64,000 bases of DNA from Pseudomonadota bacterium (GCA_023954855.1 JAGSGY010000012.1:1-64000); one strand, 5' to 3'. Numbered from the stretch's first letter, positions 11,267 through 20,182 are shown. The notes: generated by a model from the letters alone, not told the origin. A program made the numbers and translations.

Positions 11267-12283
11267 ATGAAGCGTCTTGCCACAGCCATGGGCGGCCTCG
11301 CCGCTGCCGCGCTGCTCGTTGTCACCTCACCCGTCGAGGCCCAAGGCCCCTACGAGTTGAACATCGGCAGCCTCGCCCCGAAGGGCACTCCCTGGTACCG
11401 CCTCCTTCAGAAAGCTGAGAAGCAGATCGAAGAGGGCTCGCAGGGTCGAATCAACGTGATTCTCCGCCCGCCTGGACAGATGTCCGAAGTCGAGATGGTG
11501 CGTGAGACGCGCCGTGGAGAGCGCCTGCAGGGCTGTGCGGTCACCACCGCCGCTCTGGCTGAGGGTGGAAACATCCCTCAGCTTCAGTTGGTCGAGCTCC
11601 CGTACTTGTTCAACTCGAGTGCCGAGGCCGACCACATTCTCGACAACGTGCTCTGGGAGCCCACCTCCGAGATCCTCGCGCGTCGTGGATTCGTGATGGG
11701 CGTCTGGTCCGAGAACGGCTGGCGCTCGTTCGCCACCCGCGGCAAGGCGATCAGGACCCCTGATGACCTCAAGGGCTACAAGATGCGCTCGCAGGAGAGC
11801 GATGTGCACATGGCGATGTACAACGCCTTTGGTGCAAACGCTGTTCAGAAGCCGATGACGGAAGTCCTCACCGCACTGAACAGCAACGTCGTCGACGGCC
11901 TCGACAACACCGCGCTCTATATCAAGACCGGTGGCCTCTCCGAGCCGCTCGAGTACTTCACCAAGACGAACCACATCTACCAGCCCGCGCTGATCACGTA
12001 CTCGAAGCGTTGGTACGACGAGCTGCCCGAAGACCTTCAGGCCGTCGTCATGGCGCCTCGTTCATTGGCTGCCAGTGGACGCGCCGAAATCCGCGAAGAG
12101 GACGAGGCGATCACTATGCTGCTCGCCGAAGACCTCGAGGTCGTTGAGCTCTCCACGGATGAGCGCGAGGCCTTCGCGACCACGGCTCGAGCCATCCACG
12201 CTGGCTTCGCCGCAGAGATCGATGGCGGAACCGAGTTGCTCGGGAAGATCAACACGGCCCTTGCCGAGTACCGCAGCAAGTAG
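11267..12283 (+). CDS. TRAP transporter periplasmic solute-binding protein, DctP family
   Basis: Encodes 338 residues. The ATG at 11267 is preferred to an adjacent TTG because AAGGAGG at 11256-11262 leaves it suitable spacing. Signal peptide ends VEAQ. The fold signature is clear: early PKGTPWYRLLQKAEK, central GYKMRSQES with R174 in the position of the carboxylate-binding arginine of DctP proteins, then GANAVQKPMTEVLTALNSNVVDG. By family knowledge it binds an organic acid or related hydrophobic anion in the periplasm and delivers it to the QM permease. The gene lies 9 bases after tatT. A strong hairpin follows it before the permease gene. Confidence 0.93.
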   Translation: MKRLATAMGGLAAAALLVVTSPVEAQGPYELNIGSLAPKGTPWYRLLQKAEKQIEEGSQGRINVILRPPGQMSEVEMVRETRRGERLQGCAVTTAALAEGGNIPQLQLVELPYLFNSSAEADHILDNVLWEPTSEILARRGFVMGVWSENGWRSFATRGKAIRTPDDLKGYKMRSQESDVHMAMYNAFGANAVQKPMTEVLTALNSNVVDGLDNTALYIKTGGLSEPLEYFTKTNHIYQPALITYSKRWYDELPEDLQAVVMAPRSLAASGRAEIREEDEAITMLLAEDLEVVELSTDEREAFATTARAIHAGFAAEIDGGTELLGKINTALAEYRSK

Positions 12284-12303
12284 AATCCGCTTCCGGAGCA
12301 CAT

Positions 12304-12351
12304 CGCCCCGTGCGCGTTCCTCTCACGAGGAGCGTCTCGGGGCGTCGTTTT
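12304..12351 (+). terminator. Strong hairpin between binding-protein and permease genes of the TRAP operon
   Basis: Outer stem CGCCCCG/CGGGGCG (12304-12310 with 12338-12344) encloses an 8-bp inner stem CGTTCCTC/GAGGAGCG with a TCAC loop. TCGTTTT follows. It sits 20 bases after the binding-protein stop and about 20 bases before the permease start. It would act as a partial terminator or a 3' stabilising hairpin, giving more binding protein than permease. Confidence 0.65.
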
Positions 12352-12368
12352 GATCGGCTGGAGGAATC

Positions 12369-14693
12369 TTGGAGTTCATCGGCGCTATCTTCGCCGCGTT
12401 GGATCGGGTCACCCGTACCATTTCCGACGGGTTTCGAAACGTTGCGCGGTCCTTTGTTGATGGGCCTCTACAGGGCTTTGTCTTCGCGCTGATCGTCGGG
12501 TTCACGGGCTTGCTGATCTTGATCGAGGATGCCTTGTCGCTTGCCGACAGGGTCGCCAGTGCGATCGAGCGTGGCCTCGTATTCTTCGCGATGATGGGCA
12601 TGACCTTTCTCGCGTTCAATGAATACACGCGCCGCGAGTTCACGACCTTCTCGGTCGATATCGACGGCGGAATGAACTTTGCGCTGCTGCTGATGGTCGT
12701 GGTCGGCTTCCTCGGAGCCAGCCTTGCAACGCAGCAAGAGAAGCACATCGCGATCGACGCGATCGACCGTGTGCTCTCTGCCGGCCCCGCGCGCCAAGTG
12801 CGTCGCATCACCTCGCTGGTCGCCGCTGGCCTGTCCTACATGCTGATGAAGGGTTCCTGGCACTACGCGCTCGAGCACAGCCACGATGCGTTCGAGGGCG
12901 TGAAGGTTTGGTCCTGGATGGTGGCGCCCATCAACTGGGCGGTCGGTCTCATCCCCGGCGAGAAGTACGGCTGTGGACCCGGCGGCGAAGAAGCCTGCCT
13001 CACGGCCATGCCCGAGATGGCTGACTGGGAAGACGCCCAGTTCGACGCCGGCATCGACTTCACGGACTTCCCGGTCGCGTTCGCCTACGTGGCCGAAGGC
13101 GACAAGTTCCCGCTATGGCTCGCGGTCATGGTGCTGGTCATGGCGTTCGGCTTCATGTCCGCCAGGTTCGGCGCTCGCGTGTTCTCGCCCAAGGCGGCGG
13201 AGAACCCCCGGGTCACCACCACAGGCACTCGACGTCCCGCAGACGTCATCCTCGCCGGTGTGTTCCCCGGAGCGCTCCTGGCGATGGGTGCTGGCGCCTA
13301 CTTCGGCACGCCGATGATGATTGTCTTCGGCTCCATCCTGCTGGTGTTCTTGGGCTCCCCGCTGTTCGTCGCGATCGGCGTCGGAACCGTCGCCTCCTGG
13401 CTGCTGATCCGCAACGGCAGCACCGAGTCAGTGGTCGCCGACATGTTCGAAGCGACCAAAAAGCAAGAGCTGCTCGCCATTCCCTTCTTCGTGCTCGCCG
13501 GAAACCTGATGACGCGAGGCTCGATCAGCCAGCGCCTCATCGACTTCGCCCGTGCCCTGCTCGGCCACCTTCCCGGCGGTCTCGGCGTGGGCGCGGTCCT
13601 ATCCTGCGCCCTGTTCGCGGCGATCAGCGGCTCGAGCCCCGTCACGGTCATCGCCATCGGCTCGCTGCTGTTCCCGATGCTTGTGAAGGACGGCTACTCC
13701 GAGTCCTACTCCATGGGCGTTCTCACCACTGCAGGCGGTCTCGGCATCATCATTCCGCCCTCGATTCCCATGATCGTCTACGCCATCGTCGTCGGCGGCA
13801 TGCCCGGAATCTCTCCCGAAGTGGTCGGCGAGAACGGCCACCCAGACCTCGGCACCATCGGCGTCGACCCGGCCACGCTGTTCAAGGCCGGCATCCTGCC
13901 AGGCTTCTTCATCGCATTCATGCTGATCCTATACACCTTCTACGTCACGTGGCCTCGCGGCGACGTCGGCATGAAGCGGGTGACAGAGCCCTTCCAGGCG
14001 GGCCCGTACGCGATGTCTGTGGCCACCGCGCTACGCAAGGGCATTCTCTCGCTGATGCTGCCCGTGCTGATTCTCGGTGGCATCTACGGCGTGCTCCAGA
14101 TCCCCGGCACCGACATCGGCATTCGCTTCACGGTGACCGAGGCCGCCGCCGTCAGCGTCGTCTACGCGCTGTTCGTCGAGCTGATCGTTCACCGCGAGCT
14201 GAAGTGGAAGGACCTGCCCGACGTCGTCACCGAGTCCGCGGTCATGATGGGCTCGCTGTTCCTGATCCTCGTCATCGCGATCAGCCTGAACCGCTTCCTC
14301 TCCTTCCAGCAGGTGCCCGAGGCCGCGACTGAGTGGATGCTCGCCCGCGTCGACTCGAAGATCACCTTCCTGATCATGGTCAACCTGTTCCTGCTCGCCC
14401 TCGGCTGCGTCATGGACATCTTGTCGGCCATCCTGATCGTCGCGCCTCTGCTGGCACCGATCGCCGCCCAGTACGGAATTCACCCCGTGCACTTCGGCAT
14501 CATGTTCATCGTCAACCTCGAGCTCGGCTACCTCACGCCTCCGATGGGAATCAATCTCTTCGTCGCGTCTACGGTCTTCGAGCGATCCATTCTCGACGTC
14601 ATCAAGGCTGTCGTGCCCTTCCTTCTCGTGATGCTGGTCTGTCTGTTCGGCATCGTCTGGTTCGAAGGGCTCTCGATGGCTCTCCTCAGGTAG
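12369..14693 (+). CDS. TRAP transporter fused small and large permease (DctQ-DctM)
   Basis: Encodes 774 residues starting at a TTG codon, with GGAGGA 3 bases upstream; no better ATG is in place. The N-terminal part (about 1-175) has four membrane helices and is the DctQ-like subunit. A soluble periplasmic-looking insert with two Cys (about 185-245) follows. The rest (about 290-774) is the 12-helix DctM ion-transporter subunit, with GNLMTRGSISQRL, LFAAISGSSPVTVIAIGSL and the GYLTPPMGINLF signature near the end. It uses a sodium or proton gradient to import the DctP-bound solute. Fused QM permeases are typical of TPAT systems. The next gene starts 4 bases later. Confidence 0.93.
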   Translation: MEFIGAIFAALDRVTRTISDGFRNVARSFVDGPLQGFVFALIVGFTGLLILIEDALSLADRVASAIERGLVFFAMMGMTFLAFNEYTRREFTTFSVDIDGGMNFALLLMVVVGFLGASLATQQEKHIAIDAIDRVLSAGPARQVRRITSLVAAGLSYMLMKGSWHYALEHSHDAFEGVKVWSWMVAPINWAVGLIPGEKYGCGPGGEEACLTAMPEMADWEDAQFDAGIDFTDFPVAFAYVAEGDKFPLWLAVMVLVMAFGFMSARFGARVFSPKAAENPRVTTTGTRRPADVILAGVFPGALLAMGAGAYFGTPMMIVFGSILLVFLGSPLFVAIGVGTVASWLLIRNGSTESVVADMFEATKKQELLAIPFFVLAGNLMTRGSISQRLIDFARALLGHLPGGLGVGAVLSCALFAAISGSSPVTVIAIGSLLFPMLVKDGYSESYSMGVLTTAGGLGIIIPPSIPMIVYAIVVGGMPGISPEVVGENGHPDLGTIGVDPATLFKAGILPGFFIAFMLILYTFYVTWPRGDVGMKRVTEPFQAGPYAMSVATALRKGILSLMLPVLILGGIYGVLQIPGTDIGIRFTVTEAAAVSVVYALFVELIVHRELKWKDLPDVVTESAVMMGSLFLILVIAISLNRFLSFQQVPEAATEWMLARVDSKITFLIMVNLFLLALGCVMDILSAILIVAPLLAPIAAQYGIHPVHFGIMFIVNLELGYLTPPMGINLFVASTVFERSILDVIKAVVPFLLVMLVCLFGIVWFEGLSMALLR

Positions 14694-14697
14694 CCCT

Positions 14698-15531
14698 ATG
14701 ACTGATCTCACGAAGAACTCTGCGGATGGCACCCCCCTGTTTGGACGCCTCTGGGAGCCCGAAGGCGAAGTCAAAGCCGACGTGCTGCTCGTGCACGGCC
14801 TCGGTGAACACATCGCCCGCTACGACCATGTCGCCGCCGGACTGAACGCCCTCGGAATCCGCGTGCGAGGGGTGGACTTTCGCGGACACGGAAAGTCGGG
14901 TGGAAAGCAAGGCTACGTCGACCGCTGGACGCGCTTTCACGAAGACATCGAGACGGTGGCCAAGGACATCCCTGGCAAGTTCTTCATCTACGGCCACTCG
15001 ATGGGAAGTGTCGTCACGATGGACTGGCTTCGGTCCAACGAGGACCGCGTGCACGCGGCTATCATCTGTGCACCGCCCTTCGAGAACGCCGTCAAGGTGC
15101 CGAAGTGGAAGTCCGGAGCCGCCGGCCTGCTGTCCAAGCTCTGGCCGACGCTGAAGATGGACAACGAGCTCGACTCAAGCATGATCGCTACCGACTCGGC
15201 AGTGGTCGCAGCCTACGACGCCGACCCACTGGTTCATGGCTGGGTCACGCCGCGGTGGTTCGTCGAGTTCCTCGCCGCCATCGAGCGCATCCTCGAGCAC
15301 AACGGCCGCTACACCTCGCCGCTGCTCGTGACCTGGGGAACCGAGGACCCGATCATCGCGAACCGCGGCGTCGACAAGTTCATCGACCACTACCACGCCG
15401 CCGCGACCTCCATGCCGCGAGACGGCCTCAAGCACGAGGTCCACAACGAGCCCGGAAACGAGGCATTTACCGCCGAGATCGGTGCCTGGATCCTCGACCA
15501 ACTTGACGGCTCCCCCTCAGCAGAGGCATGA
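14698..15531 (+). CDS. Alpha/beta hydrolase, monoacylglycerol-lipase/S33 type
   Basis: Encodes 277 residues. The order LLVHGLGEHIARYDHVA (oxyanion region), GVDFRGHGKSGG and YGHSMGSVV (nucleophile elbow, Ser in GHSMG) is that of the serine aminopeptidase S33/monoacylglycerol lipase family. The acid is likely Asp in WGTEDPII and the base His in the C-terminal LKHEVHNEPGNE segment. No signal peptide, so it is cytosolic. It lies 4 bases after the TRAP permease and 7 bases before pyrE, which suggests co-transcription and a possible link to processing of the imported solute. The true substrate (lysophospholipid, glyceride or other ester) cannot be read from the sequence. Confidence 0.88.
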   Translation: MTDLTKNSADGTPLFGRLWEPEGEVKADVLLVHGLGEHIARYDHVAAGLNALGIRVRGVDFRGHGKSGGKQGYVDRWTRFHEDIETVAKDIPGKFFIYGHSMGSVVTMDWLRSNEDRVHAAIICAPPFENAVKVPKWKSGAAGLLSKLWPTLKMDNELDSSMIATDSAVVAAYDADPLVHGWVTPRWFVEFLAAIERILEHNGRYTSPLLVTWGTEDPIIANRGVDKFIDHYHAAATSMPRDGLKHEVHNEPGNEAFTAEIGAWILDQLDGSPSAEA

Positions 15532-15538
15532 GGGCCCC

Positions 15539-16087
15539 ATGAGTGAACACAACGACCTGCTCGCCCTGCTTCGAGAGAAGTCGGTCCGCTACGGAACCTT
15601 CACGCTCGCGAGCGGAAAGACGTCCGACTTCTACGTCGATGCCCGTCAGACCACGCTTCACGCCCGCGGATCCTCACTCGTGGCTTCGCTGATCCTCGCC
15701 CGGCTCAAGCCGGACGTCGTGGCCGTCGGCGGCCTCACCTTGGGTGCCGATCCGATCGCGTCGTCCGTCGCCACACTCTCTGGCGTACGCGGCGGCGACA
15801 TGCATGGCTTCCTGATTCGCAAGGAGCCGAAGGGACATGGAGTCGGCGCCTACGTCGTGGGCCTCGGCAACATCCCGACCGGCAGCAAGGTCTGCGTGGT
15901 CGAAGACACCACCACCACCGGCGGTTCGCTGCTCCTGGCCGTCGACCGCGCCCGCGAGGCCGGACTCGAGGTGGTGCAGTGCATCACCGTCGTCGATCGT
16001 GAGGAAGGGGCCGCAGAGCGCCTCACCGCGGCGGGCCACGTACTCGAGGCGCTCACCACGCGTACCGAGCTCGAGGCCACCCGATGA
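15539..16087 (+). CDS. pyrE: Orotate phosphoribosyltransferase
   Basis: Encodes 182 residues from the ATG at 15539, just after GAGGG. The enzyme makes orotidine 5'-monophosphate from orotate and PRPP in pyrimidine synthesis. The PRPP-binding motif VVEDTTTTGGS is intact. The N-terminus has the family pattern GTFTLASGKTSDFYVDARQTT, and FLIRKEPKGHG supplies the flexible catalytic loop. It sits inside the TRAP/hydrolase run, 7 bases after the hydrolase, and its end overlaps the next gene by 4 bases (ATGA). No other pyrimidine gene is nearby. Confidence 0.92.
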   Translation: MSEHNDLLALLREKSVRYGTFTLASGKTSDFYVDARQTTLHARGSSLVASLILARLKPDVVAVGGLTLGADPIASSVATLSGVRGGDMHGFLIRKEPKGHGVGAYVVGLGNIPTGSKVCVVEDTTTTGGSLLLAVDRAREAGLEVVQCITVVDREEGAAERLTAAGHVLEALTTRTELEATR

Positions 16088-16635
16088 AGCGAGGCCTCGC
16101 CGTGCTGGTCGCCACCCTGCTGTTCACCGTGGCAGCGACTCCGTCACGCGACTACCGGCGAAGCCTCAAGACTCACACCCGTCAGCTCAATGTGCACCAG
16201 GGCTTCGAGACCGCGCTCATCATGCGCGCCACCCTGCTCACGGAGTCCTTCCGGCGTGAATACGCCGATGCCCGACGGGACCTCACCGGGACGACCGACG
16301 AAGACCACGCAGACTTCGTGCGCCGCAACGCGGAAGACGCCGCCGTCTACCACGAGGTCGTTTTTTCTTCTGATTCTCCAAAACCCGGGCACAGCTTTGG
16401 CAGCACCGATGACGGGTGGATTGTCCGGCTCACCGCCGATGGCCAAGACCAGGCCCTCGTCTCGGTTCACGAGGTCGACAAGCCGACGACGGTACAGCGA
16501 GCGCTGTTCACCCACCTAAACATCTGGTCCGAGCTCTGGATTGCGCGCTTCGCCTCCACGGTTCCCGCGCCCGCTCGCGTCGAGATGCACGTCGGGTCGG
16601 GCTACGGCAACGGCTCGCTCCTCTGGGAGCTCTAG
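16084..16635 (+). CDS. Hypothetical secreted protein
   Basis: Encodes 183 residues; the start overlaps the pyrE stop (ATGA). The first 19 residues (MKRGLAVLVATLLFTVAAT) form a signal peptide or anchor. The mature region is soluble, starting with a basic stretch (SRDYRRSLKTHTRQLNVHQGF). The middle holds many charged residues and ends in a strand-rich segment (RVEMHVGSGYGNGSLLWEL). I do not recognise a family; no catalytic motif is seen. It is the last gene of the TRAP-hydrolase-pyrE run and probably periplasmic. Confidence 0.7.
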   Translation: MKRGLAVLVATLLFTVAATPSRDYRRSLKTHTRQLNVHQGFETALIMRATLLTESFRREYADARRDLTGTTDEDHADFVRRNAEDAAVYHEVVFSSDSPKPGHSFGSTDDGWIVRLTADGQDQALVSVHEVDKPTTVQRALFTHLNIWSELWIARFASTVPAPARVEMHVGSGYGNGSLLWEL

Positions 16636-16800
16636 TCGCTCGAACCCTCGGTCACCCCTGACATACCGAGACATTCTCTCGACAGGGCGCTGAGATGGGC
16701 CTCCCAGGCGGATGTCTGCCTCCACGCTCGCGTGGACATTGCGGACGTTCCCAGAAGACTCTCCCCCCATGTTAGGGTTATTTGCACTTAGGGGGCAGTG

Positions 16801-17004
16801 ATGCCGAAAGACCGTTGGGACCTCGCAGAAGCACCAGACGCCGTGCGTCCGTACCCCAACGATCTGCCCTCACCGACTGAACAGGCACGTCGCGACCTCG
16901 TCGAGCGGGCGAGTGTGTCTGTCGTCGGCGATCAAGAAGACTCGATGGTGGGTCGCTTGGTCAAAGATGTGCGGCCTTTCCATCGGCGCCTGCTCCGCTA
17001 CTGA
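16801..17004 (+). CDS. Small hypothetical protein, 67 residues
   Basis: ATG at 16801 with AGGGGG 5-6 bases upstream. The product is charged and soluble, rich in Asp, Arg and Glu (e.g. MPKDRWDLAEAP, PTEQARRDLVERA), with no membrane segment. It overlaps the end of the convergent membrane-protein gene by 7 bases. The good ribosome-binding site supports it, but there is no recognisable domain, so it could be a chance reading frame. Confidence 0.5.
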   Translation: MPKDRWDLAEAPDAVRPYPNDLPSPTEQARRDLVERASVSVVGDQEDSMVGRLVKDVRPFHRRLLRY

Positions 17005-17594
17005 TCGCCCTCGGCGAACCACGCGACCACCGCCTCGTTCCGAAAACGCGACCATGCGTATGCGTAAAGTCCGAGCTTCAGCGTCAACCACGCAAGCGAC
17101 GCCACGAGCGCCACGCCGGTGATCACGAGAATCACCAGGGGCAGCGAGCCAAACCAGGGCGGGAGTGAGCCCGGCGGGACTGCGTGCATCGAAGCCGTGA
17201 GCAGCTCCTGGGTCGGGCCGAGCATCCACGCCTGAATCGTCAGCCCGAAGCCCGTGATCAGGAGCTCGACCAGCGGTGCGGCCATGAGCGCGCTTCGCAG
17301 CACCGGAGCGCCGAGGGGGTGGCGGTAGACGACCAGAAACGCCCCGCCCACCAGCGCCAAGCCAGTCGGCACCTGAAGCACGAGTGCGAGGACCATCGAG
17401 CCCATGGCAATCCACTGGGCCCGCTCCATCAGCGCATCGAAGGGCACGTCGAGGGGGGGCGGCATCGCCACTGAAGGCTGGCTGCTCACGCTGGCCACAC
17501 CGAGGCAGGACCCGAGGCCGCTCGCGATGTTCATGACACCAAACAGCATCGCCACTACGAGGGCGAGGACCAGCGGCGTCGGCATTCCCTTCAT
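16998..17594 (-). CDS. Hypothetical four-helix membrane protein
   Basis: Encodes 198 residues from the ATG at 17594 (MKGMPTPLVLALVV), which has GGGAG 7 bases upstream. An upstream in-frame extension is low-quality Arg/Gly-rich sequence and was left out. Hydrophobic segments lie near 7-27, 57-85, 105-125 and 155-180. A short extracytoplasmic-looking loop has PSVAMPPPLDVP. No family recognised. It is divergent from the RlpA gene (81-base gap) and convergent with the small hypothetical gene. Confidence 0.7.
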   Translation of the reverse strand: MKGMPTPLVLALVVAMLFGVMNIASGLGSCLGVASVSSQPSVAMPPPLDVPFDALMERAQWIAMGSMVLALVLQVPTGLALVGGAFLVVYRHPLGAPVLRSALMAAPLVELLITGFGLTIQAWMLGPTQELLTASMHAVPPGSLPPWFGSLPLVILVITGVALVASLAWLTLKLGLYAYAWSRFRNEAVVAWFAEGDQ

Positions 17595-17675
17595 GACGGC
17601 TCTCCCGGGGCGCACAGCACCCTCGGGTCCCCATAACTCTGCTACGATCCGGGCCCCTCCCCTCCCCGCTGTGCC

Positions 17676-18044
17676 ATGCGCCTCCTCCTCCTCGCCCTCC
17701 CGCTGCTCGTGGCCTGTGCAAAGGCCCCCATCTCGACCGGAAAGGCATCCTGGTATGGCCCCGGTTTTCGCGGCAAGCCCACTGCCAGCGGAGAGCGCTT
17801 TCGTCCCGGTCGCCGCACCGCAGCCCACAAGACCCTGCCGTTTGGGACGGTGGTGAAGGTCAGGAATGCCGACAACGGCAAGACCGTGCGGGTGGTGATC
17901 AATGACCGCGGTCCCTACGCGGGAGGGCGTGTCATCGACCTCTCGAAGAAGGCGGCTCGACGCGTCGGCATGCTCGATGCCGGCGTCGCCACGGTCGAGC
18001 TGCGGGTGGTCGGCTGCAAGAACCGCTTTGACAGATGTCAGTGA
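17676..18044 (+). CDS. rlpA: RlpA-like septal ring lytic transglycosylase lipoprotein
   Basis: Encodes 122 residues. The lipoprotein signal MRLLLLALPLLVAC puts the lipidated Cys at 14. The rest is a double-psi beta-barrel: GKASWYGPGFRGKPTASGE, AAHKTLPFGTVVKV, and VINDRGPYAGGRVIDLSKKAA, which holds the conserved Asp of the active site. RlpA cleaves glycan strands lacking stem peptides at division or envelope sites. This copy is minimal, with no C-terminal SPOR domain, so septal targeting by that domain is not expected. It heads a plus-strand run with the following three genes. Confidence 0.93.
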   Translation: MRLLLLALPLLVACAKAPISTGKASWYGPGFRGKPTASGERFRPGRRTAAHKTLPFGTVVKVRNADNGKTVRVVINDRGPYAGGRVIDLSKKAARRVGMLDAGVATVELRVVGCKNRFDRCQ

Positions 18045-18104
18045 GGCGTGAATCAGGTGGCGACCCGGGCCTACTTCCGGTATCTCCGCCTCATGAGAGG
18101 CTCC

Positions 18105-18968
18105 ATGACCCGACTGCTCCCCCTGCTCGTTCTGCTTGGTTGCGCCGATGCTTCCTCCGAGGATGACTCCGAGAACGCCCTGCCTCAGCCCGTCGCCCTC
18201 GCGGAGCTGTCGAATGGGGCCTGCCCTGATCTGACCGTGACCGGCAGCGAGGTGTCGTTCACCTCAGCAGACGTCGAACGAAGTGTTCGGGTGTACCTGC
18301 CGGCCGGAGAGACCACCGACGCGCCGCTGCTCTTCATGTGGCACCCGCTCGGAGTCAGCGCCGCTGAGATCGCGCAGTACACCGATGCTCAGACGCTCGC
18401 CAATGACCTCGGCATGGTCATTCTCGTGCCACTCGCCATCGAGTCGAACACCTTCGAGTGGGAGTTCGCCGGCAACGGTTCCGACCAGGACATCGTGCTC
18501 TACGACGACCTGCGCACCTGCGCGGCCAACGACCTCGGCATCGACGTCCGGCGCGTCTACACCACCGGCATGAGCGCGGGTGCCCTGTGGAGCACCTACC
18601 TGACCATGCATCGCGCCGACACCCTCGCGGCGTCGCTGATCATGTCCGGCGGAACGGGCGCCATCATCCAGTATGAGAGCCCCGAGGCCGAGGTTCCGGT
18701 CCTGATGTTCTACGGCGGTGCCACCGACACCTGGGGCGGAGGCGGCTTCACCGTCGACTTCACCGCCGCCACCCTCGAGTTCGCCGACGACGTCGCAGAC
18801 GACATCGAGACCCTCATTCTCTGCAACCACAACCGCGGTCACGTGCTGCCTCCGAGCGGCATGGCCACCGTGGAGTCGTTCCTGCTGCGGCATGCGTACG
18901 GCGAGCCCTCCCCCTTCGCAGATGGAGACCTCAACGGACTGCCCACCATCTGCGAGATGGCCTGGTAG
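18105..18968 (+). CDS. Secreted esterase-like lipoprotein, PHB-depolymerase/feruloyl-esterase type
   Basis: Encodes 287 residues from the ATG at 18105 (AGAGG 4 bases upstream); the longer GTG form would bury the signal. Lipobox LLGC. The central part is an alpha/beta hydrolase: LLFMWHPLGVSAAEI (oxyanion), RRVYTTGMSAGALW (nucleophile Ser in GMSAGA), VPVLMFYGGATDTWG (acid region) and CNHNRGHVLPP (catalytic His). This layout is that of the COG3509 LpqC/poly(3-hydroxybutyrate) depolymerase and feruloyl esterase group. The substrate is unknown. It is probably anchored at the membrane and faces the periplasm or outside. Confidence 0.82.
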   Translation: MTRLLPLLVLLGCADASSEDDSENALPQPVALAELSNGACPDLTVTGSEVSFTSADVERSVRVYLPAGETTDAPLLFMWHPLGVSAAEIAQYTDAQTLANDLGMVILVPLAIESNTFEWEFAGNGSDQDIVLYDDLRTCAANDLGIDVRRVYTTGMSAGALWSTYLTMHRADTLAASLIMSGGTGAIIQYESPEAEVPVLMFYGGATDTWGGGGFTVDFTAATLEFADDVADDIETLILCNHNRGHVLPPSGMATVESFLLRHAYGEPSPFADGDLNGLPTICEMAW

Positions 18969-18988
18969 ACACCGCCGGAGGCTCTCGA

Positions 18989-19381
18989 ATGCAAGCCATC
19001 CGCGCATTCATCGCAGGACAGCTGCGCCAGCCCCCGATCTGGCAGCTCTGGGCCGGCATGCTGTGGATCGTGAACGGCGTGGTTCCGCTCTTCTTTCTCG
19101 GCCACACCGAGGCCTTGGTCGTCCCCGCGGTGTTCGCCCTGTGCGTCGCCATCGGTGTGGGACTCGCACAGAAGCAGCAGGGCTTCACGAAGCTGATTGG
19201 CCTGATGCACTTCCCCTGGTTCGGCCTGGTCTTCTGGCTGCTTCCACGGCTTGCGCATGCACCCGCAGACACGAACTTCGGCCAATGGCTGCGCATGTTG
19301 CTCGCCATGAACCTGACCTCGCTGGTGATCGACGTGGTCGACGTCGCACGCTACGTCCTCGGAGACCGGGCACCGACCTGA
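18989..19381 (+). CDS. Hypothetical membrane protein, four helices
   Basis: Encodes 130 residues with hydrophobic segments near 18-38, 42-62, 70-90 and 103-123. The start ATG lies 20 bases after the esterase gene and the end is 15 bases before the SDR gene, so it is part of the same run. The short loops have no catalytic motif. It resembles unnamed small inner-membrane proteins; no function can be assigned. Confidence 0.75.
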   Translation: MQAIRAFIAGQLRQPPIWQLWAGMLWIVNGVVPLFFLGHTEALVVPAVFALCVAIGVGLAQKQQGFTKLIGLMHFPWFGLVFWLLPRLAHAPADTNFGQWLRMLLAMNLTSLVIDVVDVARYVLGDRAPT

Positions 19382-19396
19382 TCGCTGGGAGATACC

Positions 19397-20182
19397 GTGA
19401 AGATCAACGGAAAGGTCGCCGTCGTCACCGGCGCAGCTTCGGGCATCGGACGCGCCACCGCCGAGGCCTTCGGCCGTGCGGGCGCCAAGGTCCACGTCGT
19501 CGACATTCGTGAGCAAGAGCTCGAGAAGACGGCTCATGAGCTCGGCGCCACCGCACACACGGTCGACGTCACCGATCCAGACGCGGTCGCCGCGCTTCAC
19601 GACCGCATCGTCGAGCGGGAGGGCCGGGTCGACATCCTGCACAACAACGCCGGCATCGCGGTCGGCGGACCCATCGAGCAGATGTCCCTGGCCGACTGGG
19701 ACCGGACCCTGAACGTCAACCTGCGAGGCGTCGTGCACGGCGTTCACCACTTTGCGCCAGCGATGATCGAGCGGGGCTCTGGCATCATCGTAAACACCGC
19801 GAGCATCTTCGGCCTCGTCGGCATGCCGTACTCGTCAGCCTACTGCACCAGCAAGTTTGCAGTCGTCGGGCTCTCGGAATCACTCGATGCCGAGCTCTCC
19901 CCCAAGGGCGTGCGGGTGTTGTCGGTCTGTCCGGGACTCATCGACACCGGCCTCGTCGCCCGCGGAGATGTGAACGTACCGGGCCGCTCGCAGGCCCAAC
20001 TCGAAGACCGCTGGAAGACTGGGTCGTCACCAGATGTGGTGGCGAGAGCCGTGATCCGCGCCGTCGAACGCGAGAAGGCTCGCACGCTGGTTCCCTATGA
20101 CGCACACCTGCTTCAGCTCGTGGGCCGCCTTCCCGCCTGGGTGCGCCACCGCCTGTATGTGTTGGCGCGCGGCCGCCTCTAG
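19397..20182 (+). CDS. Short-chain dehydrogenase/reductase
   Basis: Encodes 261 residues from a GTG start with GGGAG upstream. Classical SDR: the Rossmann motif TGAASGIGRAT near the start, D in VVDIREQE (suggesting NAD preference), HNNAGIAVGG, IIVNTASIFG (catalytic Ser) and YCTSKFA (Tyr and Lys). The C-terminal 30 residues are basic and hydrophobic (LVGRLPAWVRHRLYVLARGRL), perhaps a membrane-associating tail. It overlaps the end of the convergent Lrp-type regulator by 4 bases. The substrate is unknown. Confidence 0.92.
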   Translation: MKINGKVAVVTGAASGIGRATAEAFGRAGAKVHVVDIREQELEKTAHELGATAHTVDVTDPDAVAALHDRIVEREGRVDILHNNAGIAVGGPIEQMSLADWDRTLNVNLRGVVHGVHHFAPAMIERGSGIIVNTASIFGLVGMPYSSAYCTSKFAVVGLSESLDAELSPKGVRVLSVCPGLIDTGLVARGDVNVPGRSQAQLEDRWKTGSSPDVVARAVIRAVEREKARTLVPYDAHLLQLVGRLPAWVRHRLYVLARGRL

